Positions 29,435-37,338 of a stretch of DNA of 64,000 nucleotides are shown here, one piece after another (position 1 is the first letter of the stretch; every line of letters begins with the position of its first letter). A model generated the notes under the pieces. That model had not been told where the DNA came from. It saw only the letters and a list, made by a program, of their open reading frames with translations, and made no database searches. Made by a program: the position numbers and the translations under genes. The DNA comes from Neobacillus drentensis (GTDB taxonomy: Bacteria; Bacillota; Bacilli; Bacillales; Cytobacillaceae). The stretch covers positions 257,501 through 321,500 of the forward strand of contig NZ_CP091110.1 of assembly GCF_021560175.1 (NCBI RefSeq), read 5' to 3'.

Positions 29435-30319
29435 ATGGAAAAAGTCGATATATTGCTGCCGATTTACAATTCAGTCTCTGAAACTCGAAACTGCATTGAA
29501 AGCATTTTGGAAAATACACCACAAGATTCCTTTAATTTATACTTATTGGATGATAAAAGTACGGATGTTCAGATCGAATACATGACAAAGTACTATTCGG
29601 AAAACTACCCCAAAAATATCTTTGCGATCCGGAATAACGAGAACCTCGGCTTTCCAGGGAACGTTAATAATGGGTTTGCGATCACGAAAAATGATGTGAT
29701 TATCCTGAATAGTGATACATTGGTTGCTGGAAATTGGCTGAAAATCCTGGCTGACGTGGCCTGCAGCGATGAATCAATCGCCGCGATTAATCCAATGAGT
29801 AACTACGGCGTTTTAGCAGGACTTCCCACTCCCAATAGTACCGTAAATGAACTATTTTCGTTTAAAGAGCTTGCAACGGCGTTCCAAAAAAGTAAAGAAA
29901 CTGGATATATCGAAACACCGCTGTTAATCGGTTTTTGCATGTACATGAAAAGAAATGCATTAAAAACGGTTGGGGTGTTTGATGCTGAGGCATTTAAACG
30001 CGGATATGGAGAAGAAACGGACTGGTGCATGAGGGCCAGACAAAAAGGGTATAAACTGGCGGTGGCAAAGGCAGCCTATGTTCACCACATTGGCGGAAGT
30101 TCATTTGGTGCGGAAAAAGAGCAGCTGCAAAAAAGGTCGAGGGAAATTCTACTGCAGCGTTATCCGCAAATTGATACTGAAATAGAACAGTTTGTAAAAG
30201 GAAACCACTTTAAAGCGATGAGAAGGAACATGATGTGTAGTCTGCCGTTTTTTCAAAAGAAAGCCGGGGGCAAGTTAAAAATAAAAATGATCAAACATTT
30301 TGTTTCGAACCGTATCTAG
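29435..30319 (+). CDS. GT2 family glycosyltransferase (rhamnosyltransferase-like)
   Basis: A 294-residue GT2 enzyme: VDILLPIYNS, LLDDKSTD, NENLGFPGNVNNGF, ILNSDTLV, and the acceptor motif GYGEETDWCMRARQKGY. The NxGFxGNxNxGF block and ETDWCMR are typical of enzymes related to rhamnosyltransferases. A basic C-terminal helix may bind the membrane. ATG follows TAGGAAGG. The preceding 150 bases hold only a small CTGCAAA/TTTGCAG hairpin. The flippase gene lies 27 bases downstream. Confidence 0.9.
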   Translation: MEKVDILLPIYNSVSETRNCIESILENTPQDSFNLYLLDDKSTDVQIEYMTKYYSENYPKNIFAIRNNENLGFPGNVNNGFAITKNDVIILNSDTLVAGNWLKILADVACSDESIAAINPMSNYGVLAGLPTPNSTVNELFSFKELATAFQKSKETGYIETPLLIGFCMYMKRNALKTVGVFDAEAFKRGYGEETDWCMRARQKGYKLAVAKAAYVHHIGGSSFGAEKEQLQKRSREILLQRYPQIDTEIEQFVKGNHFKAMRRNMMCSLPFFQKKAGGKLKIKMIKHFVSNRI

Positions 30320-30346
30320 TCAACTAAGAAGGAGCTAAAAAATGTA

Positions 30347-31780
30347 GTGGGTAAACTTGTCTCGAATTATTTTTTCACCGTCCTGTATCAGTTGTTATTA
30401 ATGTTAACCCCATTTATTACAACTCCATATATAGCAAGAATTTTGAAGGCTGAAGGAGTCGGGACGGATGCCTATGTATTATCGGTAGTACAGATTTTCA
30501 TTGTTTTTATTGTTTTAAGTTTGCCGATGTACGGAAGCAGGCAAATCGCAATAAAAAAAGATCAGGAAGAAGCTTCAGTTGAATTTTGGTCTATATTTAC
30601 CTTCCAACTCATTGTCTCTATTTTAAACCTAATCGTTTATTTGATTTTTATTCAGACTGTTTCGTCTCATAAAGAATTGTATTATATTCATATTTCAACT
30701 CTATTATCCTATAGCTTGGATATATCCTGGTATTTTATCGGCAAAGAGCAGATTAAAATGATTGCGATTCGAAATATGATGATTAAGATTGCAGGCATTT
30801 TTTTGATTTTTACTTTCGTAAAGCATTCACAGGACCTGCCGCTATATGTTGCTATTAATGGCGGCACGCTGTTAATCGGGCAATTAATTATGTGGAGGCC
30901 ATTATTTAAGGAAATTACATTTGTGAAGCTGTCGATAAAGGACATGAAAGAACATATTCGTCCCATTTTTATCTTGTTTATTCCGCAATTAATGATCCAA
31001 GTCTATGCATTGATTAACAGGATTGTTCTGGGAAATATTTCTGGCGAGATACAGGTGGGGTATTACAATCAGGCATCTAAAGTGGCGAGAATAGCAATTG
31101 GCATAATCAGTTCACTAGGAACCGTCTTACTGCCAAGAATGGCTTCAGAGTTTTCCAAGGGAAACAAAGAACAATTGAAAAGGTACACGGACTATACACT
31201 GCAGTTTGTATTGATGATTACATTACCGATGACGTTGGGTCTAATGGCGATTTCGCCCAATTTTGTAAAATGGTTTTTAGGAGCAGAATTCACAAGTGTT
31301 TCAAACACGTTGATTCTGATGTGTCCAGATATCATTTTTGTGGGATTGGCTAATGTATTTGGTATTCAAATATTAGTTGCAACCCAACAGCAAAATAAAT
31401 ACACCATTTCGGTCACGGTTGGCGCTTTTTTGAGTTTACTAATTAATTTGCTATTGGTCCATTCATATGGAAGCATCGGGACAACGACTGCGTTATTGGT
31501 CGCCGAGGGAGTTGGAGCAGTGTTACAAATGTATTATGCAAGGAACTATTTTCACTTTAAAAACTTTTTACTGTTATTTAGTAAGTATCTGATTCTCAGT
31601 GTGCTTGTTTTCATACTGGCAGTCTATTTAGGGAAGGTTCTATCGGTTCCTCCCATGCTGTTAACGGTGATCCAGTTGATCGCAGGTGCATTCATCTATT
31701 TGGTTGGATTACTGATAATAAGGGATCCCCTTCTAAAGAAAACGGTTAAGGGTTTTTACAACCATTATAGAAATGATTGA
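30347..31780 (+). CDS. Wzx-like polysaccharide flippase
   Basis: A 477-residue membrane protein with about 12–14 helices of the MOP superfamily. The N-terminus YQLLLMLTPFITTPYIARIL and the stretch NRIVLGNISGEIQVGYYNQASKVARI are characteristic of Wzx/oligosaccharide flippases. It would move lipid-linked repeat units across the membrane. The start is GTG about 11 bases after AAGGAGC. No polymerase (Wzy) is seen in the cluster. Confidence 0.9.
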   Translation: MGKLVSNYFFTVLYQLLLMLTPFITTPYIARILKAEGVGTDAYVLSVVQIFIVFIVLSLPMYGSRQIAIKKDQEEASVEFWSIFTFQLIVSILNLIVYLIFIQTVSSHKELYYIHISTLLSYSLDISWYFIGKEQIKMIAIRNMMIKIAGIFLIFTFVKHSQDLPLYVAINGGTLLIGQLIMWRPLFKEITFVKLSIKDMKEHIRPIFILFIPQLMIQVYALINRIVLGNISGEIQVGYYNQASKVARIAIGIISSLGTVLLPRMASEFSKGNKEQLKRYTDYTLQFVLMITLPMTLGLMAISPNFVKWFLGAEFTSVSNTLILMCPDIIFVGLANVFGIQILVATQQQNKYTISVTVGAFLSLLINLLLVHSYGSIGTTTALLVAEGVGAVLQMYYARNYFHFKNFLLLFSKYLILSVLVFILAVYLGKVLSVPPMLLTVIQLIAGAFIYLVGLLIIRDPLLKKTVKGFYNHYRND

Positions 31781-31813
31781 TAAGACATTAGACGTAGCGG
31801 AGATGTATTGAAA

Positions 31814-32980
31814 ATGAAAATTACCATTGCAGGAACCGGCTATGTAGGATTATCCAATGCGATACTTTTAGCCCAACACAATGAGGTCATAGCTCTTGAT
31901 ATTATTCAAGAGAAAGTAGATATGATTAATAATAAAAGATCTTCTATTATTGATCATGAGATTGAAGAATTCTTAGCAACAAAAGAACTTAATTTAACCG
32001 CAACAACAGATAACTATAAAGCTTTTAAAGATGCGGAATATGTGATTATATCAACGCCGACAAACTATGACCCTGAGAAGAATTATTTTAACACAAGAAC
32101 GGTTGAAGCGGTAATTGCCAATGTTCTTTCCATAAACCCAGATGCTGTCATGGTGATTAAATCTACTGTTCCGGTAGGTTACACGGATAAAGTAAAAGAG
32201 AAGTTTGAAACCGACAATATTATTTTTTCACCGGAGTTTTTAAGGGAAGGAAAAGCTCTTTACGATAACTTGTATCCTTCCAGAATTGTGGTTGGTGAAC
32301 AATCAGAAAGAGCGAAACTATTTGCTGATTTAGTAGAGGAAGGTGCCATAAAAGAGGATATTCCTGTTTTGTTTACGAATTCAACGGAAGCGGAAGCGAT
32401 TAAACTATTTGCTAACACTTACCTGGCAATGAGGGTTGCTTTTTTTAATGAACTGGATTCCTTTGCCGAGGTCAGAGGATTAGATACCAAACAGATTATC
32501 GATGGTGTTGGCCTCGACCCGCGTATAGGGAACCATTACAATAATCCTTCCTTTGGATATGGCGGCTATTGCCTGCCGAAAGATACAAAGCAGTTATTAG
32601 CCAATTATACTGATGTACCGAATAACATCATGACGGCTATTGTGGATGCCAATAGAACGAGGAAAGATCATATTGCCGACATGATTATCAAGAGAAATCC
32701 GCAAATAGTTGGTATTTATAGATTAACGATGAAAATGGACTCGGACAACTTCAGACAATCAGCTATTCAAGGGGTCATAAAGCGCATTAAGGAAAAGGGC
32801 ATTGAAGTAGTTGTATATGAACCTGCTTTACGTGAAGAGAAGTTCTATCATTCTAGGGTAATTAATGAACCATCAGAGTTTAAAAGAGTAAGTGACGTTA
32901 TTGTTGCCAATCGATTATCGGATGAATTATTGGATGTTGCGGATAAAGTGTATACAAGGGATTTATTTAGTAGAGATTAA
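31814..32980 (+). CDS. ugd: UDP-glucose 6-dehydrogenase
   Basis: A 388-residue NAD-dependent enzyme that oxidises UDP-glucose to UDP-glucuronate. It shows the Rossmann start [59 protein letters not shown] and catalytic C253 in [12 protein letters not shown]. It resembles the pneumococcal Cap3A type. I prefer ATG at 31814 to the TTG at 31808 because it matches that family's start. It supplies precursor for the polysaccharide made by the upstream glycosyltransferases. Confidence 0.95.
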   Translation: MKITIAGTGYVGLSNAILLAQHNEVIALDIIQEKVDMINNKRSSIIDHEIEEFLATKELNLTATTDNYKAFKDAEYVIISTPTNYDPEKNYFNTRTVEAVIANVLSINPDAVMVIKSTVPVGYTDKVKEKFETDNIIFSPEFLREGKALYDNLYPSRIVVGEQSERAKLFADLVEEGAIKEDIPVLFTNSTEAEAIKLFANTYLAMRVAFFNELDSFAEVRGLDTKQIIDGVGLDPRIGNHYNNPSFGYGGYCLPKDTKQLLANYTDVPNNIMTAIVDANRTRKDHIADMIIKRNPQIVGIYRLTMKMDSDNFRQSAIQGVIKRIKEKGIEVVVYEPALREEKFYHSRVINEPSEFKRVSDVIVANRLSDELLDVADKVYTRDLFSRD

Positions 32981-33038
32981 AATTTCAACAATCTTATAAA
33001 ATTAGGAATATAGCTAATAATAAGGAATGGTTATGGCG

Positions 33039-33072
33039 AAAAAATAGCCCCTCCATCTAAAGATGGGAGGCT
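33039..33072 (-). terminator. Terminator of the minus-strand membrane protein gene
   Basis: On the minus strand AGCCTCCCATCT pairs imperfectly with AGATGGAGGGGCT and is followed by six T residues. It lies between convergent ugd and the membrane gene and may serve both. Confidence 0.75.
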
Positions 33073-33669
33073 CTAATTAGATTCATTATTTTCAAGTAGA
33101 TTCTTACTCATTACTCTTTTAGTTATTTGTCTAATGCCTGCAATGCTAACTCTCATCCAAATCCAACTATATACGATGCTGAAACCTTCTATAGCAAGGA
33201 TGGTGGTGGGGTTAATATCACTTGAAATGGATGGACCCAGTACCGGAAAGTGGAAAATAAAGAGCAGCAAAAGGATTCCTGCAGATAATGCCAGTCCTCC
33301 CGTCAAGGTAACGGAAATTTTTTGTTTGGACCATTTGAATCCCAGCCCTAATGCAACCCCTAATAGCCCGGTTGTAAACAGAAAGACCAAAACCTCCGAG
33401 GGCTGGATAATCAGCAGTAAAATGGCGGTTACTACATAGGTAAGCAGGCCAAATTGAACAGAGATAACAGTAGACAGTACAATGGGCCCAGTAGCCATCA
33501 TGCTAAACGCATAACCGAAACCGCCAATTAACCCAGCAGACTGTAAAATTGCCGCAATGGCTCCTAAAAGGCTCCCCAGCAGCATCTTCGTATTCCTCGG
33601 ATAATCGACAACGGATACTTCATGAACCTTCAGAAGAAAACGGATGCCCCTTTTTAACACTTGCAACAT
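33073..33669 (-). CDS. Multi-pass membrane protein of unknown function
   Basis: About 198 residues with four to six hydrophobic helices (GSLLGAIAAILQSAGLIGGFGYAF, TYVVTAILLLIIQPSEVLVFLFTTGLLGVALGLG, ALSAGILLLLFIFHF). The order of helices recalls DUF2232/YybS-like or ECF substrate-binding membrane proteins, but I cannot assign it. The ATG at 33669 follows GGAAGGGAG, though rather closely; the GTG nine bases on is an alternative. A longer frame to 33789 would run through a dispersed repeat and is unlikely to be coding there. Confidence 0.6.
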   Translation of the reverse strand: MLQVLKRGIRFLLKVHEVSVVDYPRNTKMLLGSLLGAIAAILQSAGLIGGFGYAFSMMATGPIVLSTVISVQFGLLTYVVTAILLLIIQPSEVLVFLFTTGLLGVALGLGFKWSKQKISVTLTGGLALSAGILLLLFIFHFPVLGPSISSDINPTTILAIEGFSIVYSWIWMRVSIAGIRQITKRVMSKNLLENNESN

Positions 33670-33708
33670 ACTCCCTTCCGCATAAATGAACCTCGCCAAA
33701 CTTCGGGC

Positions 33709-33721
33709 GGTGCCTGACACC
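33709..33721. repeat. REP-like element GGTGCCTGACACC
   Basis: A 13-bp imperfect palindrome of the GGTGNCAGGCACC family, embedded in TTCGGGC … TTTCGG. It lies 40 bases upstream of the membrane protein start. A related, perfectly inverted copy forms the hairpin at 12826–12862. Confidence 0.6.
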
Positions 33722-33913
33722 TTTCGGTTGTATAGGATGGAGATTGGTGCCATCTCTAACATGTATTCTTGTAGAAGTAATTGATGCATGGTTTTTTCAT
33801 GGACAGACTTTTAATTGGCCGAGCTCATTAATGGTGTGATTAATGTATAGCGAAAAAGCAGATGATAACTGATTAAAAGAATATTAAAATTAGATTTGGA
33901 AGGGGTTTTTTAT

Positions 33914-34546
33914 ATGGAAAACATTCGAAATATCTATTGTGTAGGCAGGAACTATGTATCACATGCTAAGGAATTGAATAATGATATTCCAACATCGCCT
34001 TTTTTGTTCTCTAAGCCGACGCACGCTTTGGTGGAGACATGCGGACAAGAGATTAATCTGCCGGGTGACCGTGGGTCTATTCATTATGAAGTGGAATTGG
34101 TTGTACATATTGCAAAGTCCTATGAAAAGGGAATGAAAGTTGACGAACTTGTTGATCGTATGGCGCTTGGGATTGATTTTACACTAAGGGATGTGCAAAG
34201 TGAGTTGAAGAAAAAAGGATACCCATGGTTGCTTGCAAAAGGCTTTCCAAACTCTGCTGTATTAACTCCCTTTATTGAGTTCCCGGATATCGAAAAATGC
34301 AAGCAATTTGATTTTTCACTCTGGAAGAATGGTGGGCAAGTACAGCGAGGGAATATTCAAAATATGATTTTTGATTTACAAACCATTATTGATTTTAGCG
34401 CGTTACATTTTGGTCTTGGAAAAGGAGATATCATTTTTACAGGAACGCCTGAGGGAGTTGGGCCTGCAGCAGAAGGTGATAGGTTTGCTCTCAAATGGGG
34501 AGAAAATACACTTGGAGAGTTTTCCGTATCTTTAAAAAATAAATAG
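33914..34546 (+). CDS. Fumarylacetoacetate hydrolase (FAH) family protein, YcgM/FAHD1-like
   Basis: A 210-residue single-domain FAH fold enzyme. It has the signature YCVGRNYVSHAKEL near residue 9, SPFLFSKPTHALVE, the metal-binding acidic residues in HYEVELVV, and DFTLRDVQ and TGTPEGVGP further on. Short members such as E. coli YcgM and FAHD1 act on acylpyruvates or oxaloacetate; the substrate here is not known. ATG follows GGAAGGGG. It stands alone between the minus-strand membrane gene and a decayed permease fragment, so it might belong to a sugar-acid oxidation pathway. Confidence 0.85.
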   Translation: MENIRNIYCVGRNYVSHAKELNNDIPTSPFLFSKPTHALVETCGQEINLPGDRGSIHYEVELVVHIAKSYEKGMKVDELVDRMALGIDFTLRDVQSELKKKGYPWLLAKGFPNSAVLTPFIEFPDIEKCKQFDFSLWKNGGQVQRGNIQNMIFDLQTIIDFSALHFGLGKGDIIFTGTPEGVGPAAEGDRFALKWGENTLGEFSVSLKNK

Positions 34547-34624
34547 ACGAGTAAGCTAAAGAGTGAGATAAACTGGTCGGAAAGGCTTAACTAAGAAATA
34601 GTCAAAGCCATGTTATATAAGTTT

Positions 34625-34739
34625 GAACAACGGTATGTCCATTCTTGGAATTTGAATCGACTGGCAGCAAGCTATTAAAGGACTTGATCTCCTAGCAGCA
34701 GTTGCCTTCGGCTTTGGGAATAAAAATAAAGCATCTTAA
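34625..34739 (+). pseudogene. Remnant of the 3' end of a gguB-like sugar permease gene
   Basis: These 115 bases align without gaps to 62170–62284, the last 38 codons of the permease gene at 61070, with 13 differences by my count (about 89% identity). The shared frame carries an in-frame TGA (codon after MSILGI) and keeps the same terminal GCA-TCT-TAA. Upstream of 34625 the similarity fades. No start, promoter or remaining part of the gene is present. Confidence 0.9.
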
Positions 34740-34833
34740 AATTAAGATGTATTTAAGGTATGTTTCCTAAAGCGTCTTTTTTATAAAATTCTAAAAAAGA
34801 GACCGCGGAAAAGTTAAAATCATAATAATTCTC

Positions 34834-34867
34834 AAAGAGCAATGTTTTTATATGCATTGCTTTTTTT
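34834..34867 (+). terminator. Orphan terminator downstream of the permease remnant
   Basis: AAAGAGCAATG pairs with CATTGC and following T residues around a TTTTTATATG loop, ending in seven T. It probably belonged to the lost permease operon. Confidence 0.75.
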
Positions 34868-34952
34868 GTATTGGAAGGCACTGAAGGCCACTTAAAATTA
34901 GGTTGAGTGTTAAATTGGCTGTTGATTTCTTGTTTTAATATAAAATCATTTG

Positions 34953-34988
34953 TGCTATTTTATAAAAAATGCAGATTTTTATAAATAT
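34953..34988 (+). promoter_or_regulatory. Weak copy of the 36-bp shared upstream element
   Basis: Contains TATAAAAAATGCAGA followed by TTTTTATAAATAT. The second half matches the elements at 40206, 50459 and 58077 well; the first half is shifted by one base. It lies 288 bases before the GH43 gene at 35276. Confidence 0.35.
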
Positions 34989-35017
34989 TCTTTATATTTG
35001 ATTTTATATAATTAGAT

Positions 35018-35034
35018 TTAAGTGAGCGCTTAAG
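35018..35034 (+). promoter_or_regulatory. LacI/CcpA-like palindrome and SD-like leader before GH43
   Basis: TTAAGTGAGCGCTTAAG is palindromic around AGCGCT, the core of LacI-family and cre operators, though it departs from the cre consensus at the ends. A stand-alone GTAGGAGGCGG follows at about 35050. The gene start is 240 bases away. Apart from the features listed, 34547–35275 holds no gene. Confidence 0.35.
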
Positions 35035-35275
35035 TAATATATCAAAGGGGTAGGAGGCGGAATCAGTTTCTGTGCTAGGGTTTCGAATATCTAGTTTTAT
35101 CTTGGTAAGTTATCAAGTAATTTAAAAGTTAGGAAATGAAAAGAAGTAAAGAGTTATGGAATGCGACTTATTTCGAAAAAGAACATGGATTTAATCCCAA
35201 CCATGTGCTTAAAGTTATACTCATATGCAGCACCGAGGTAGATTATTTTTTTAAAAGGAGGTATTACACAAGATT

Positions 35276-37246
35276 ATGAAAAAAGTAGTTTCGAAAATCA
35301 TGTTATCAACTCTACTATTATCATCCTTTTCAACTGCAGCTTATGCGGATAACCCTATTATTAAGGATAAGTTCACTGGAGACCCGGCTGCGCTAGTCCA
35401 GGGTGACAAGGTTTATCTCTATGCAGGACACGATGAAGCGAGTGCAGGTGGAAACTTTTACTATATGCCAGAATGGGTTATTTATTCTACAACTGATATG
35501 GTCAACTGGAAACAAGAAGGGTCACTAAGCGTCAAGGATACCTTTTCATGGGCAAGGGAAGATGCCGCATGGGCAAGTCAAGTAATCGAGAGAGACGGTA
35601 CCTATTATTGGTATGTTGCTACTAATAATAAGGACGGTAGTGGATATTGTATTGGGGTAGCTACCTCAAAAAGTCCAACTGAAGGGTTTAAGGATGCACT
35701 TGGAAAGCCATTGATTACCAATCAAATGACGACATCAAATATATCCTGGGATGATATTGATCCTACAGTCATGATAGATGATGATGGACAGGGATATCTA
35801 TATTGGGGAAATTCGTATCCATACTATGCAAAGCTTAAGCCGAACATGATTGAGCTAGACGGGGATATTCAAAAAGTTACCATAAATAACTTGAAGGGTG
35901 GTTACACCGAAGCTCCGTGGATTCATAAACACAACGGCAAATATTATTTATCATTTGCTCATGATTGGCCAGAAGGTCTAGCCTATGCAATGAGTGATAG
36001 CCCTACAGGTCCATGGGAATATAAGGGGGTGATTATGGATCCGTTCACCTCAGACCCCAATGATAAGAATAATAGTAACACGGAGCATCAATCCATTATT
36101 GATTTTAAAGGAAAGTCTTACATTATTTATCATACCTCTGCATTGCCTACTGGAAGTTCATACAGACGTTCAGTATCAATTGATCGATTATACTATAATC
36201 TTGATGGAACAATAAAGAAGGTTGTTCCTACTTCTACAGGCTTGGATGGGGTAGGACAAAAGCTGCAGTCTTATAGTTTCCTAGACCGTTATATTAGGCA
36301 CTATGCTTATGATGCAAGGATAGATCCTCTAGACGTCTCAAACAATTCAAACTTTGATTCTAGATGGGATATCGTTCCTGGCTTAGCTAATTCAGAAGAG
36401 GGTTATGTTTCCATACAGTCTGTTAGTAAGCCAGGATATTATCTAAGACATAGTAATTATGACCTTGCACTTGTAAAGAATGACGGTACTAGTGGTTTCA
36501 AAAACGATGCCACATTTAAGATGGTACCTGGTTTAGCAGATCCAAACTGGACTTCATTCCAATCATATAACTTTCCAAAATTATATATTAAGCAAAGGGA
36601 TTACTTATTGAAGTTAGAACAAGTCGGTACCGAAGAGGATAAACAGAATGCTACTTTTAAAATGTCAGAGACAGATGTAAAGGATGTTCAACTGAGCCTT
36701 GATAGCCTAACATTACAAGAAAATGGAGAAGAAAGTTTGTCAGCCATTGTTTTGCCAAGTAGTGTACTTAATCAAAAAGTTACATTTACATCTAGCGATC
36801 CAAATGTGGTATCCATTTCTAATCCAACTTATAATCCAGAGGATGGAAAGTCTAAAGTTACAATTGTGGCAAAATCTCCGGGTACGGCGGAAATAACTGC
36901 GACAACAGACGAAGGACAATTTACTGATTCAGCCTCCATCACAGTTGAAAAACAGCTACCTCAAACTATAAAGGATTTAAACATATGTGTTAATAATACA
37001 AAAGTTGTAATTGAAGGCTATATGACTCAGAAAAAAGGCACGGATGTGGCTGTTAAAGTTACTGCACCAAATGGTAAATTGGATTATCTCGATCAAATTA
37101 CCACAGAGGACGACGGTAAATTCAGTTATAGCTTTACGCTGTCGAATCATGCAGCCGGTAAATATAACGTTAGTCTTGGCGCAGCAGACTTAAATGAAAT
37201 TGTGAATACAAGCTTCCAATATAAGCAAGGTGCAAAAAATGAGTAA
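35276..37246 (+). CDS. Secreted GH43 arabinofuranosidase-type enzyme with AbfB (CBM42) domain
   Basis: A 656-residue secreted enzyme; signal peptide cleaved after AYA (residue 24). The five-bladed GH43 domain (about 28–330) shows base D36 (TGDPAALV), D162 (DIDPTV) and acid E212 (YTEAPWI). Residues about 335–470 look like an AbfB/CBM42 domain (FLDRYIRHYAYDARIDPL, then two more beta-trefoil repeats). A BIG2 Ig-like domain (about 475–560) and an Ig-like tail complete it. It probably removes arabinofuranose from arabinan or arabinogalactan. ATG lies eight bases after AAAAGGAGGT. No wall anchor. It is followed by a second GH43 gene after 92 bases. Confidence 0.9.
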   Translation: MKKVVSKIMLSTLLLSSFSTAAYADNPIIKDKFTGDPAALVQGDKVYLYAGHDEASAGGNFYYMPEWVIYSTTDMVNWKQEGSLSVKDTFSWAREDAAWASQVIERDGTYYWYVATNNKDGSGYCIGVATSKSPTEGFKDALGKPLITNQMTTSNISWDDIDPTVMIDDDGQGYLYWGNSYPYYAKLKPNMIELDGDIQKVTINNLKGGYTEAPWIHKHNGKYYLSFAHDWPEGLAYAMSDSPTGPWEYKGVIMDPFTSDPNDKNNSNTEHQSIIDFKGKSYIIYHTSALPTGSSYRRSVSIDRLYYNLDGTIKKVVPTSTGLDGVGQKLQSYSFLDRYIRHYAYDARIDPLDVSNNSNFDSRWDIVPGLANSEEGYVSIQSVSKPGYYLRHSNYDLALVKNDGTSGFKNDATFKMVPGLADPNWTSFQSYNFPKLYIKQRDYLLKLEQVGTEEDKQNATFKMSETDVKDVQLSLDSLTLQENGEESLSAIVLPSSVLNQKVTFTSSDPNVVSISNPTYNPEDGKSKVTIVAKSPGTAEITATTDEGQFTDSASITVEKQLPQTIKDLNICVNNTKVVIEGYMTQKKGTDVAVKVTAPNGKLDYLDQITTEDDGKFSYSFTLSNHAAGKYNVSLGAADLNEIVNTSFQYKQGAKNE

Positions 37247-37338
37247 GTATTTAGAACGCAATGCAACCGGAGATACACTCTAATACTCTAATAATCTAAT
37301 AAATATTCTAATGTAAGAAACATAGGGGGGGATTAAAT

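Noticed and set aside
33670..33789. N-terminal extension of the minus-strand membrane protein
   Set aside because: It would translate through the REP-like repeat, and a ribosome binding site favours the internal ATG.
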